From CANIGN01 sp041391385 (GTDB lineage Bacteria > Bdellovibrionota > UBA2428), in contig JAWKOD010000003.1 of NCBI GenBank assembly GCA_041391385.1, positions 310,001-374,000 of the forward strand: a stretch of DNA of 64,000 nt, read 5' to 3'. Of this stretch, positions 1 through 9,043 are shown piece after piece. Position numbers and translations under genes: made by a program. Under the pieces are notes generated by a model. It did no database searches. It had not been told where the DNA came from and saw only the letters and a list, made by a program, of their open reading frames with translations. How positions within the stretch are numbered: position 1 is the stretch's first letter; each line of letters starts with the position of its first letter.

Positions 1-294
1 GAGGTCCTTTGTAGATAAATCTTCAATAAGCTCATTATTCAATCGCTCATCACTATCTAAATTTAGTATCCAATCATTTTTTGCTAATGATGCTGCCTTT
101 TTTTTCATAGGCCCAAAACCCAAGAAAGCTCCTGCAAAAAACTTTACATTTGGAAAAGATCGAGCGATTTCTTCAGTTTTATCTGTTGAAAGTGAATCCA
201 GAACTATAATCTCATCAAAAGAACGTACCGATTCTAAAGTTTTACCGAGCTTAGCCTCGCTGTTCCTTGTAAGAATCGTTACGCTAATTTTCAT
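1..294 (-). CDS. Family 2 glycosyltransferase, N-terminal part (runs off the window edge)
   Basis: The gene starts at an ATG at 294 and runs off the left end; 98 codons are visible. The translation opens MKISVTILTRNSEAKLGKTL and continues with a DEIIVLDSLSTDKT segment and a LNLDSDER motif, the GT-A fold nucleotide-sugar site and DxD-type metal site of family 2 glycosyltransferases. The LPS-core WaaE/KdtX type is the closest general resemblance I recognise. An AAAGG ribosome site precedes the ATG, and the start lies 10 bases after the FAH gene, so it is probably the third gene of an icd-FAH-GT operon. The acceptor sugar cannot be read from a fragment. Confidence 0.75.
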   Translation of the reverse strand, partial: MKISVTILTRNSEAKLGKTLESVRSFDEIIVLDSLSTDKTEEIARSFPNVKFFAGAFLGFGPMKKKAASLAKNDWILNLDSDERLNNELIEDLSTKDL

Positions 295-304
295 TTTAAA
301 GCCT

Positions 305-1243
305 TTAGGGCTGAAAATCATCAGACACTTTTACAATGCGGTTACTCAGCCTACCCATGCCCTCAACTTCCATATCAAGTTGATCGTTTTCCTTAAGCCA
401 CTTAGCTGTGGGCGTGTAGCCATTGAGTTCCATAAAACATCCTGTGCCGCACGTGCCGCTTCCGATCACGTCCCCCGGATAGAGATAAGTTCCATAACTT
501 GCACGTTCTATGATTTGAGCAAAAGTATAAGTCATGTCCTTTAAGTTCCCCTCAGAGATTTTTTCTCCATTGAGGAAAGCTTTCATAGACAAATCATAGC
601 GTTCGCCTTGTTGTGAAGGAATAAGTTTAGGCTGCAATTCATCACGAGTAACAAGCCAAGGGCCAAGTGAGTTCGCAAAATCCTTGCCCTTACAAGGTCC
701 CATGTTCAGCTTCATTTCTTTAGCCTGAAGGCTGCGAGCAGACCAGTCATTCCATATGGTATAGCCAGCAATAAACTCATCTGCCTTTTCAGCGGTTATG
801 TTTTTACCTTTTTTCCCAATGACAATACCGACTTCTAATTCAAAATCTAACTGCTCAAGGTGTTTTGCCTGAACCTTCACATCACCTGAACCGATAATAG
901 AGCGATGATCTCCGAAGTAAAAAACGGGAAACTCATCGTACTCAGGGATCATAGGGAGTCCACGGTGTTTCCTAGAAGCTTCAACGTGCTGTCTAAAAGC
1001 ATAACCATCACGAATGGATCCTGGATTTGGAATACACGCACGAAGAACAATTTCATCCATTTTAAACTGCGGATGGTTTTTTATTTCTTTAAAAAGTTGA
1101 CCCACTTTAGACAACCCATCTTTTTCTAAAAAGCTTTTCAGATCAGGAGCGATCGCAGAAAAATCAGCTACGCTATCGCTGCCAGACATGGCACCCCAAG
1201 ATTCTCGGTTATCAGATTTCCTTAAAAAACTACAAAATCGCAT
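305..1243 (-). CDS. Fumarylacetoacetate hydrolase (FAH) family protein
   Basis: This 312-residue protein has the full FAH fold: a short N-terminal domain beginning MRFCSFLRK, typical of the family and therefore supporting the start at 1243, then the catalytic domain with ELEVGIVIGKKGKNI, GYTIWNDWSARSLQ, KGKDFANSLGPW and PGDVIGSGTCGTGC around the metal and substrate site. Family members hydrolyse C-C bonds of acylpyruvates or decarboxylate oxaloacetate; the substrate here is not determined. The start overlaps the end of icd by 14 bases, with an AAGGAG site inside the icd tail, which suggests translational coupling. Location next to a TCA-cycle gene could favour an oxaloacetate or acylpyruvate role, but that is inference. 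Confidence 0.85.
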   Translation of the reverse strand: MRFCSFLRKSDNRESWGAMSGSDSVADFSAIAPDLKSFLEKDGLSKVGQLFKEIKNHPQFKMDEIVLRACIPNPGSIRDGYAFRQHVEASRKHRGLPMIPEYDEFPVFYFGDHRSIIGSGDVKVQAKHLEQLDFELEVGIVIGKKGKNITAEKADEFIAGYTIWNDWSARSLQAKEMKLNMGPCKGKDFANSLGPWLVTRDELQPKLIPSQQGERYDLSMKAFLNGEKISEGNLKDMTYTFAQIIERASYGTYLYPGDVIGSGTCGTGCFMELNGYTPTAKWLKENDQLDMEVEGMGRLSNRIVKVSDDFQP

Positions 1244-2465
1244 GCACTTTCTCCTTTAGATTAGAATCAATTTTTTCCAAAAAGGCCTCGGTGGTTAAAT
1301 AATGCTCAGGCTTTACAGCACTGCCGTGAATACAAACAGCTAGATCTTTTGTCATAAATCCACTCTCAACGGTATCAATACAGACTTTTTCTAAAGTTTC
1401 AGAGAATTGAATCAATTTTTCGTTACTATCCAATCGCCCCCTATGAGCCAATCCCTGAGTCCAAGCAAAAATACTTGCAATAGGATTGGTAGAAGTCGCC
1501 TTACCTTGTTGATGTAAGCGGTAGTGGCGAGTCACGGTACCATGTGCAGCTTCGGCTTCCATGGTTTTTCCATCGGGAGTGATAAGTGTCGATGTCATGA
1601 GACCCAAAGATCCAAAACCTTGAGCTACGGTATCACTCTGAACATCTCCGTCGTAGTTTTTACAGGCCCAAACAAAAGCTCCGTTCCATTTCAGAACAGC
1701 TGCTACCATGTCATCAATCAAGCGATGCTCATACGTAATACCCGCTGCTTCGAACTTAGGCTTGTATTCTTTTTCATAAAGGTCCTGGAATATATCCTTG
1801 AAGCGACCATCATACTTTTTCAAAATTGTGTTTTTAGTCGAAAGATACAGAGGCCACTTCTTCATGAGCGCTTGCTGAAAGCAACTATGAGCGAATCCCG
1901 TAATGGACTCGTCTGTATTGAACATCGCAAGGCCAATGCCATCGCCCTTAAATTTATTCACTTCATAACTTTGAGCAGGACTTCCGTCATCAGGCTGAAA
2001 AGTCAAAGTAAGCGTGCCCTTTCCTTTTACTAGGATGTCCGTGCAATTGTACTGATCCCCATACGCATGACGACCAATGCAAATTGGCTGCGTCCACTGA
2101 GGGATTAAGCGAGGTACATTTTTGCAAAGAATAGGTTCACGAAAAACGGTTCCGCCCAAAATGTTACGAATTGTCCCATTAGGAGACTTCCACATTTTTT
2201 TGAGATTAAACTCTTCTACTCGTTTTTCATCTGGAGTGATCGTGGCGCACTTAATCCCAACATTGCATTTTTTAATGGCTTCCGCGGCCTCAACTGTAAT
2301 GCGGTCTTCTGTCTTATCGCGGCTCTCAATACTGAGATCAAAATATTGAATTTCTAAGTCCAAATAAGGTTTAATTAACTTTTCACGAATAAAGCCCCAG
2401 ATAACTCGGGTCATTTCATCGCCATCAAGTTCAACAACAGGATTTTTAACTGCAATTTTTGCCAT
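1230..2465 (-). CDS. icd: NADP-dependent isocitrate dehydrogenase, homodimeric eukaryote-like type
   Basis: Converts isocitrate to 2-oxoglutarate with NADPH production in the cytosol. The 411-residue protein starts MAKIAVKNPVVELDGDEMTR; this ATG at 2465 has an AAGGGGTGG site, whereas a longer reading would run into the preceding gene. The isocitrate loop KSPNGTIRNILGGTVFREPI, the DDMVAAVLKWNGAFVWACKNYDGD metal region (in part) and AAHGTVTRHYR near the cofactor site are all present. Length and motifs match the IDH1/IDH2-like subfamily rather than the E. coli Icd type. It is followed by and overlaps the FAH gene. No frameshift is visible. Confidence 0.95.
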   Translation of the reverse strand: MAKIAVKNPVVELDGDEMTRVIWGFIREKLIKPYLDLEIQYFDLSIESRDKTEDRITVEAAEAIKKCNVGIKCATITPDEKRVEEFNLKKMWKSPNGTIRNILGGTVFREPILCKNVPRLIPQWTQPICIGRHAYGDQYNCTDILVKGKGTLTLTFQPDDGSPAQSYEVNKFKGDGIGLAMFNTDESITGFAHSCFQQALMKKWPLYLSTKNTILKKYDGRFKDIFQDLYEKEYKPKFEAAGITYEHRLIDDMVAAVLKWNGAFVWACKNYDGDVQSDTVAQGFGSLGLMTSTLITPDGKTMEAEAAHGTVTRHYRLHQQGKATSTNPIASIFAWTQGLAHRGRLDSNEKLIQFSETLEKVCIDTVESGFMTKDLAVCIHGSAVKPEHYLTTEAFLEKIDSNLKEKVHAIL

Positions 2466-2487
2466 ACCCACCCCTTTTATATGAATA

Positions 2488-3153
2488 CTAGGGAAGCTTC
2501 CACCCCGGATCGAGCCACTTTTCACGCCAATAGCTAGGGAATGGAGCCTCAATCTTAAGTTTTGCTCCTGTGAGCGGATGCTTAAACTCTACACAGCGCG
2601 CATGCAGTGCAATGGGCACGCCAGAGGGATCAGCCTTTCCGTACACCCTATCTCCCATAACAGGATGTCCCATCTCTAAGCAATGAAGGCGTATTTGATG
2701 CGTTTTGCCTGTTTCAAGCTGAGCCTCTACCCAAGAACGAGACGCTCCACTGTGAAGAACTCTAAAATGTGTGACGGCGCGCTCTGTGGGCCTCCCCTTT
2801 GTAAAATTTGCCCAATGGCCTCGTGTTTTTTTGATAAAACTTCGAACCTCTTTCCAAGATTCCAACCAGCGACCCACTACAACGACGGAATAAGTCTTTT
2901 TTATTTCTCGCCCCAAGAATACTTCACTCATTGGCTTTTTAATGGCTTCACTTTTGCCCAGAAGCACGACTCCCGTTGTGTCTACGTCGAGTCGGTGAAA
3001 CAAAGTAAGAGTCTGACCTAGTTTCTTTTCCAAAATGCCCTGCAAATGAGGTCGTGCAGGATCCAGCGTCACATGCACAGGCAAAAAAGGCGGTTTATTC
3101 ACTGCCAGTAAATGCTCATCTTCATAAAGAATCGAAACGTCACTTAAACTCAT
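2488..3153 (-). CDS. RluA-family pseudouridine synthase without S4 domain
   Basis: Isomerises uridine to pseudouridine in rRNA or tRNA. The 221-residue protein holds the RluA-family catalytic motif HRLDVDTTGVVLLGKS with the nucleophile Asp56, and the later TGKTHQIRLHCLEMGHPVMG motif. There is no N-terminal S4 RNA-binding domain, so it is the short RluA/TruC-like form; its target site cannot be told from sequence. It ends 22 bases before icd and begins 17 bases after the rplC terminator, so it probably has its own promoter or depends on readthrough. Confidence 0.9.
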   Translation of the reverse strand: MSLSDVSILYEDEHLLAVNKPPFLPVHVTLDPARPHLQGILEKKLGQTLTLFHRLDVDTTGVVLLGKSEAIKKPMSEVFLGREIKKTYSVVVVGRWLESWKEVRSFIKKTRGHWANFTKGRPTERAVTHFRVLHSGASRSWVEAQLETGKTHQIRLHCLEMGHPVMGDRVYGKADPSGVPIALHARCVEFKHPLTGAKLKIEAPFPSYWREKWLDPGWKLP

Positions 3154-3170
3154 AACACAATACTAAAACA

Positions 3171-3204
3171 AAGAAGGGAGCAGACTCTCGCCTGCTCCCT
3201 TCTT
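3171..3204 (-). terminator. Rho-independent terminator of rplC
   Basis: A perfect 13-bp stem (3171-3183 with 3192-3204) around an 8-base loop lies 30 bases after the rplC stop. On the minus strand it is followed by TTTGTTTT. It should end the rplC transcript just before the pseudouridine synthase ATG. Confidence 0.85.
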
Positions 3205-3234
3205 CTTAAAAACAATAAACTATCTAAACAGCAG

Positions 3235-3968
3235 TTATTCAGCTTTTGCTTCCTCTGTTTTTACTTCTTCAACTGCAGCTACTTTTTTCAAAGGTCTCTT
3301 CTCAAATTTACCCTTAACGCTTGCCTTAAGAGTGATGTAACTGTTTTTTGATCCAGGAATGGCGCCTTTAATAAGGACGACATTTTGAGCGGCATCAATG
3401 CCAGCAACTGTAAGATTTTGCACAGTTACAAAACGATCACCCATGTGACCAGGCATTTTTTTATTTTTAAATACGCGTCCAGGAATTGATCTCATACCGA
3501 TAGATCCACCGTGACGAAAGAACTCGTGGTTATGCGAGTGACGAGCTCCGCGGAAGTTATGTCTTTTCATAACACCTTGAAAGCCTTTACCAATAGATGA
3601 AGAAGAGGCATCAACATGATCGCCCACTTTGAGGAAAGAAGCGTCTAAAACATCGCCCACTTCAACTTCATTAATTTTTGATTCGTCCGTTCTAAACTCT
3701 TTAAGCACTCGTTTAGCTGGAGCCTTAGATGCTTTTGCATGACCGGCTTGAGGCTTCGTAACGTTTTGAGCTTTTCTGTCATCAAAACCTAACTGAATAG
3801 CGCAATAGCCGTCTTTTTCTTTTGTTTTCTTTTGAACGACCACGCAAGGACCTACTTGTAGGGCAGTCACGGGAGTTACGTCTCCAGATTCAGAAAAAAT
3901 CTGAGTCATGCCCAATTTTTTCCAATAAGTACGAGTTCGGGGAATGTTGTTCTTGCTTTTCTAGCCAT
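3235..3968 (-). CDS. rplC: 50S ribosomal protein L3, with a one-base frameshift near the start
   Basis: L3 binds 23S rRNA early in 50S assembly. The open frame 3235-3915 encodes MTQIFSESGDVTPVTALQVG onward, with the conserved FQGVMKRHNFRG and GSIGMRSIPGRVFKNKKMPG loop that reaches the peptidyl-transferase centre, and an acidic Glu/Lys tail. The first residues of L3 are in another frame: an ATG at 3968 with an AAAAGGA site gives MARKARTTFPELVLIGK and then stops at a TGA overlapping the downstream ATG. Adding one A to the A6 run (3916-3921, T on the plus strand) joins the frames as IGKKLGMTQIF, the expected L3 start. A sequence error is likeliest; internal TTG/ATG starts at 3915/3910 are alternatives. 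It is unusual to find rplC away from the S10 operon. Confidence 0.9.
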
Positions 3969-3977
3969 CTATAAAAT

Positions 3978-4001
3978 CCTTTTAGATCAATGCCTAAAAG
4001 G
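3978..4001 (-). promoter_or_regulatory. SD-masking hairpin in the rplC leader
   Basis: Perfect 8-bp inverted repeat (3978-3985 with 3994-4001, 8-base loop). On the minus strand its 3' arm is CTAAAAGG, which is the ribosome binding site lying 9 bases ahead of the rplC ATG at 3968. Folding would hide the site. A second possible stem (TTGGG/CCCAA) lies near 4035-4053. A role in autogenous control of L3 is inference. Confidence 0.5.
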
Positions 4002-4179
4002 TCCTTCCTTTTTCTTTCATCCATCATTCTCGATTGGGTCCTATGAGGCCCAAGGGAACTGGCAATTTTGTGCCTCTATTTACACTGCAAATTACCTTGC
4101 GGGTCAAGGGTTCTAAATAAGCTCGCTTTTTCCATTCCCGCCCTTGCGATGGAACTTAAGAAAGGCCTAGAATGAGGCC

Positions 4180-6459
4180 GTGATCTGGGGAATTGTTACA
4201 CTCCTTTTTGCCTTTTTTCTCGGGCCCTTAGCTAAGAAAACCACACATCGATTGGGGTTGTCTGGGCTTTATATTGCCTCAGCTGCCTCTTTTCTTATAG
4301 CCCTACTCGAATTGGACAGCCCCCTCTACTATCATTTCGTTCCACAAACATTTGCCCTCTTTGACCTCTCTTTTGTAGCCGACACCCTAAGCCTCATTTT
4401 CTGTGTCCTCATAACCTTTATTGGAGCCATCGTTACAGCCTACAGCGCTTACTACATAGAGCCCGAGGAGGCCCCACGCTTTACAACCCTGATTAATTTC
4501 TTCAGTCTTTCCATGGTGGGTCTGGTGCTATCTAACAACCTCCTTGGACTTTTTATTTTCTGGGAGTTCACCAGTATTTGCTCATATTTTCTCATCTCCT
4601 TTGATGGCACGAATGAGAAAGCCCGAAAATCTGCCTGGCAATCACTTCTAATCACTTCTTTTGGGGGACTCTGCCTACTGTGCGGTCTCCTGATTTTAGG
4701 CGGGATTGGGGGAACCTACGACCTCCTACAAATGAGAATCCCCATTGAGCATCCATGGCTAGGAACAACTCTCATTCTCATCTTTCTGGGTGTTTTTACA
4801 AAGTCTGCGCAATTTCCGTTTCACTTTTGGCTGCCGAATGCCATGACTGCCCCTTCACCTGCTAGTGCTTTTTTGCACTCTGCTACGATGGTCAAAGCAG
4901 GAGTTTTTCTTCTTCTGAGACTAAGCCCCTTCTTAGCAGAACACGCTTACTGGGGAAAAATTCTCATTCCCACTGGCTTCATCACTGCAGGCCTTGCCTC
5001 CATTTTGCTTTTGTTTGAAAAAGACCTCAAACGAATTTTCGCGTACACAACCATTGCTGCGTTGGGCCTCATTGTTTACATGATTGGAAAAAACAATGCG
5101 AGCGCCTATTATCTTGCTGTTGTTTGGATTGTTACTCACGCACTCTACAAAGCCCCTCTCTTCCTTCTTGCCGGAAATATTGAACATTACTCGGGCTCTA
5201 GAGACGTGACGACACTCTCTCAACTCTATCCACGCATGAAGGGAAGTCTTCTCGTTGCAGCTCTTTCTATATTTTCACTTTTAGGGCTTCCGCCGGTACT
5301 CTCCTCACATGCCAAAGGTGATTTTTTCCAGCTTTTAGGCAGCTCTCCCTTCGAATTTGCGCTCATGATTCTTATTTTTTCAACAACAGGTAGTGTTGCC
5401 ATAACCCTTCTTTCAATTTTTCTAAAAAGTAATTCGGAAGAAAAAGTTGAAGGCCGATTTTTTGACGACGACGACGACCCCGCACTCCTATGGCTCCCTC
5501 CTGCAGCACTCGCAGTTATTTCTTTTATGATTGGACTTCGATACGGCCCCTTCACTGAATTCCTGAGAGAAACCCTAGGGCAGATTTTTCCCTTCGACTT
5601 TAGTGACATCGGACTCACTCAAAGCAACCACACACTCGCCACCTTTTCTACAGCTGCTGTGATGCTTCTCGCTGTATTCTTTGCAGCCGTCTCTTACAGG
5701 TTAAGAAAATTCACCTTCAATAATCCTAAAGTAAACCTTCCTAACTTTGATAAAATCTGGAACTTTCTTTTTAACGGACTCTTAAAAACTTCAAAAATAT
5801 TTTTCGACAAAATTCAAAACAATCGAATTGAACTTTACTCACTCACTTTTTTTGTTTTCCTACTTTACCTCATTACACAAATACAAGGACTTGAAGAACT
5901 TGGCCTCCCTCTCCTTTCGCTTAAATTTCCTCAAGGAGTTACGCCGTTTGAAATTGCACTTATCGCAGCAATGCTCATTGCCTCCACAATGGCAATTAAA
6001 GCTGAATCAAATTTATCAGCACTCGTAGTCCTCGGTGTTATCGGATTTGGAATAGCTTACATCTATCTTGTAAACTCTGCGCCTGACTTAGCCCTCACCC
6101 AATTTCTTATTGAATCACTCACACTCATTCTCTTAGTACTAACCTTTAAACACCTGCCTAAAATTCCATACAGAGTAGAGAACTTACATTCTCGAAGACT
6201 TTACCTCGTCATAAGTATTTTCATGGGCCTCTGCGCAGGTACACTTACTTTTCTGGCGGGGTCTAGCTTTCGACCTCAAACGCTTACACGCTACTTTGGA
6301 GAGAAAAGCCTTAACCTTGCTCACGGACATAACGTTGTTAACGTAACTATTGTAGACTTTCGGGGCTTTGATACCTTGGGAGAAATAACAGTTTTAATTT
6401 TAGCCGCTGTTGGAGTTGTTAGTTTATTAAATCGCAAAAAAGGAGCTGTCGCTAAATGA
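4180..6459 (+). CDS. mrpA: Mrp Na+/H+ antiporter subunit A
   Basis: Large membrane subunit of the seven-protein Mrp antiporter, related to NuoL/ND5 of complex I. The 759 residues hold the proton-translocating quinone-oxidoreductase domain (about 60-400), including FWEFTSICSYFLISF and KSAQFPFHFWLPNAMTAPSPASAFLHSATMVKAG (quoted in part here as the HFWLPNAM and LHSATMVKAG segments), and a C-terminal DUF4040-type region with NSAPDLALTQFLIE. Start is a GTG with GAGG five bases upstream; no in-frame ATG fits better. It heads the mrp operon, and its TGA overlaps the mrpB ATG. It is slightly shorter than the Bacillus protein. Confidence 0.93.
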   Translation: MIWGIVTLLFAFFLGPLAKKTTHRLGLSGLYIASAASFLIALLELDSPLYYHFVPQTFALFDLSFVADTLSLIFCVLITFIGAIVTAYSAYYIEPEEAPRFTTLINFFSLSMVGLVLSNNLLGLFIFWEFTSICSYFLISFDGTNEKARKSAWQSLLITSFGGLCLLCGLLILGGIGGTYDLLQMRIPIEHPWLGTTLILIFLGVFTKSAQFPFHFWLPNAMTAPSPASAFLHSATMVKAGVFLLLRLSPFLAEHAYWGKILIPTGFITAGLASILLLFEKDLKRIFAYTTIAALGLIVYMIGKNNASAYYLAVVWIVTHALYKAPLFLLAGNIEHYSGSRDVTTLSQLYPRMKGSLLVAALSIFSLLGLPPVLSSHAKGDFFQLLGSSPFEFALMILIFSTTGSVAITLLSIFLKSNSEEKVEGRFFDDDDDPALLWLPPAALAVISFMIGLRYGPFTEFLRETLGQIFPFDFSDIGLTQSNHTLATFSTAAVMLLAVFFAAVSYRLRKFTFNNPKVNLPNFDKIWNFLFNGLLKTSKIFFDKIQNNRIELYSLTFFVFLLYLITQIQGLEELGLPLLSLKFPQGVTPFEIALIAAMLIASTMAIKAESNLSALVVLGVIGFGIAYIYLVNSAPDLALTQFLIESLTLILLVLTFKHLPKIPYRVENLHSRRLYLVISIFMGLCAGTLTFLAGSSFRPQTLTRYFGEKSLNLAHGHNVVNVTIVDFRGFDTLGEITVLILAAVGVVSLLNRKKGAVAK

Positions 6460-6890
6460 ATAGTTTAATTTTTAGCGTTATGGTCCGCTACTTACGCCCT
6501 ATTCTAGGCGTTCTTGCCCTCTGGCTTTTACTCAGAGGTCACAATGCGCCAGGTGGTGGTTTTGTTGCAGGACTTATAGCGGCCTCCGCTGTTATTTTAC
6601 AAGTCTTGAGTAGAGGCTGGCAAAGTTTGCCAATCATACTAAGAGAAAATCTTTTTGAACTTGCAGGTGTAGGTCTCGCTATTTCTGCCTTTAGTGGCAC
6701 ACTCTCAATGATACTTGGAAATCCCTTTATGACTGGCCGATGGACAAGCTTTGGTGGAATTAAATTTGGAACCCCTGTTTTGTTTGACATAGGTGTCTTC
6801 ATTGTCGTTTTTGCTGTTGTTATTTTATGTGCAGGCTTCTTACTTAAAGAAGAAGAGGAAGAAAATTCTCAGATAGGAGAAAACAAATGA
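6456..6890 (+). CDS. mrpB: Mrp antiporter subunit B
   Basis: A 144-residue inner-membrane protein with four hydrophobic segments and the MnhB/MrpB domain: RGHNAPGGGFVAGLIAASAV near residues 28-47 and a GTPVLFDIGVFIVVF segment near 105-120. MrpB packs against MrpA in the antiporter. Start and stop overlap its neighbours as ATGA on both sides, so it is translationally coupled to mrpA and mrpC. The C-terminus is a short acidic tail (EEEEEN). Confidence 0.93.
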   Translation: MNSLIFSVMVRYLRPILGVLALWLLLRGHNAPGGGFVAGLIAASAVILQVLSRGWQSLPIILRENLFELAGVGLAISAFSGTLSMILGNPFMTGRWTSFGGIKFGTPVLFDIGVFIVVFAVVILCAGFLLKEEEEENSQIGENK

Positions 6891-7228
6891 CTCTCTTATT
6901 AAGTTTACTCGTAGCTGCACTTGTCAGCGCAGGCGTCTATTGCATACTTCAGCCCAATCTTATGCGAATCATCATTGGGATTCTTATTTTATCAAACGCT
7001 GCTAATTTAATTCTCTTTATAGCCGCTGGTTTGAGCGAGAGAATCCTCCCTATCATTCCCCAAGGTCAAGAGTTTCTAGACTATCAAGCGGCAGATCCCG
7101 TTCCCCAAGCCCTTATCTTGACCGCAATTGTTATAGGCTTTGGAGTTATCGCATACTTTCTTGTTTTGTGCCGTGAGTTCTACCGCGACCAGGGAGAAGA
7201 CAATCTTCATCCAAGGAGTTTTGAGTGA
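6887..7228 (+). CDS. mrpC: Mrp antiporter subunit C
   Basis: A 113-residue, three-helix membrane protein homologous to NuoK. The GVYCILQPNLMRIIIGILIL helix and DPVPQALILTAIVIGFGV helix carry the family signature. In the complex it sits between MrpA and MrpD. Coupled to mrpB by ATGA and to mrpD by GTGA overlaps. Confidence 0.93.
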   Translation: MTLLLSLLVAALVSAGVYCILQPNLMRIIIGILILSNAANLILFIAAGLSERILPIIPQGQEFLDYQAADPVPQALILTAIVIGFGVIAYFLVLCREFYRDQGEDNLHPRSFE

Positions 7229-8714
7229 ATACCTCTTTAATTTTTCCCTACTTAAGTCTTATTGTAGTTAGTTGCCTCTGCCTTATCTTTAAAAAGAAAA
7301 CTAAAGTCCAGGCAACGCTTTCGGCTATTGGCTCAGGAATCCTAGTGGCTGTTGCACTCAACCTTCTACTCACCGTTCAGATACGTGGAATTCAAGTCCT
7401 ACAACTTGGCAACTGGCCAGCCCCTTATGGCATCTCACTCGTAGCGGATCTGACAAGCTCACTTCTTGTTTTAACAGCTTCTCTTGTTTTTTTTGCTGTT
7501 AATATTTTTAGCATTAAATATGTTGACGAAAAAAGAAAAGGCAAAGGCTATTACTTCTTGATTAACGTCTTAATGTTAGGTGCAACTGCTGCTTTCTTAA
7601 CGGGTGACATTTTCAACCTCTATGTCTCATTTGGAGCTTCTTCTTTATTTCAAGCTTTATGCCCATGACGTTGGGTGCCTCTAAAGAAGAAATTAGCCAG
7701 GGCATACCTTACGTCATCATGAACATCATTGCCTCTTTTGCTTTTCTAGTTGGCATCGCTTTAATTTATGGCCACACAGGAAATCTCAACATGGCCTATC
7801 TGGCTTCGCTTCTCAGAAAAACTGAATGGACCTTCGGGATACGCACTGCAAGTGTCTTTTTATTTTTTGCTTTTGCTGTCAAAGCCGCTCTTTTCCCCGT
7901 TTTCTTCTGGCTTCCAAAATCATATCCTGCCGTTCCCGGGGTAATAGGCGCGCTCTTCTCGGCCTTGCTTACAAAAGTAGGCGTTTACTCCCTGTTAAGA
8001 ATCTTCACGCTTATCTTTCCAATTGCTCGAGACCCAAACCTTCAACACATTCTGTATTACTGTTCGCTCGCCACAATGGTAATTGGCGTACTTGGAGCCG
8101 TGGCACAAAATTCAATGAAAAGAATTCTCTCTGTACACATTATTTCTCAGGTAGGTTATATGACGTGGGGACTTGCTCTCTTTAGCCCTATATCCCTTGG
8201 AGCTGCTCTCTTTTACATGGTTCACAACATGGTTGTTAAATCCAACCTCTTTCTTATATCGGGGCTCGTAGAAGAACTAGAAGGTACAGATAAGCTCTCT
8301 CAACTAGGTGGTCTTCTTAAAAAGAATCCCTTCTTTTCGGCGCTGTTTTTACTCTCCGCCTTATCATTAGCTGGATTTCCTCCTCTCAGTGGATTTTTCG
8401 CCAAAGTATTTCTCATCAAGGAAAGTTTGGGGCTTGAAGACTTCCTTGGCGTGAGTATTGCCATAGGCGTAAGTCTTCTCACACTTTTTTCGATGACAAA
8501 GATATGGAACGAAGTCTTTCTTAAAGAAAAAGAAGACGTACAGAGCACACTCTTTCCTGTGGGCGTAGGAATGGCCCCTATTCTTTTTCTAGCTCTCTTT
8601 GCGGTTCTACTGGGAGCTTTATCTGGCCCTATTTACGAAACCTTTATCGCTGCCGGAGAAGGCCTTTATGATCCAAGTGCATACATTCTAGCCGTGATTG
8701 GAGAGGCTGGATAA
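7225..8714 (+). CDS. mrpD: Mrp antiporter subunit D, split by two one-base insertions
   Basis: NuoM/N-like proton-translocating subunit. Residues 1-140 are read in one frame from a GTG at 7225 to a TGA at 7668; the rest, from about 7650, lies in another frame ending at 8714 and holds FAVKAALFPVFFWLP, SALLTKVGVYSLLR and GFPPLSGFFAK. At the junction the expected sequence is NLYVSFELLLISSFM. Removing one G from GG (7633-7634) and one T from TTT (7644-7646) restores exactly that, so the two frames are one gene of about 495 residues. Both sides are fully conserved with no other stop, which points to sequence error or a very recent mutation rather than decay. Confidence 0.9.
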
Positions 8715-8715
8715 A

Positions 8716-9042
8716 ATGAAACTTTTTTACTGGATTCACTACCTCTTCATTTTCTTCCCAATCGAACTGATTAAATCAAACCTAGAAGTTGCCTATGCCG
8801 TTCTTACACCCAAACGATCCCTCAAACCTGGGATTGTTGCTGTTCCTATTGAACTAAAAACAGACTGGGGAATTGCCATGTTGGCAAATTCCATAACTCT
8901 CACCCCCGGAACAATCACCCTTGATGTATCCTTAGATAGAAAAAAAATATTTGTACACTGTATGTCCCTTGAAGACCCACAAAGCTTTGTTGAAGCAATT
9001 AAAGATAATTTTGAAGCTAAAATAAAAAGGCTGGGAGGCTAA
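8716..9042 (+). CDS. mrpE: Mrp antiporter subunit E
   Basis: A 108-residue MnhE/MrpE protein: one or two membrane helices at the N-terminus, then the conserved soluble part with LKPGIVAVPIELKTDWGIAM, LANSITLTPGT and a VHCMSLED core. I place the start at the ATG at 8716, just after the mrpD stop, with GGAGAGG upstream, instead of a TTG 18 bases earlier inside mrpD. MrpE is needed for assembly or stability of the complex in studied systems. Confidence 0.92.
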   Translation: MKLFYWIHYLFIFFPIELIKSNLEVAYAVLTPKRSLKPGIVAVPIELKTDWGIAMLANSITLTPGTITLDVSLDRKKIFVHCMSLEDPQSFVEAIKDNFEAKIKRLGG

Positions 9043-9043
9043 G

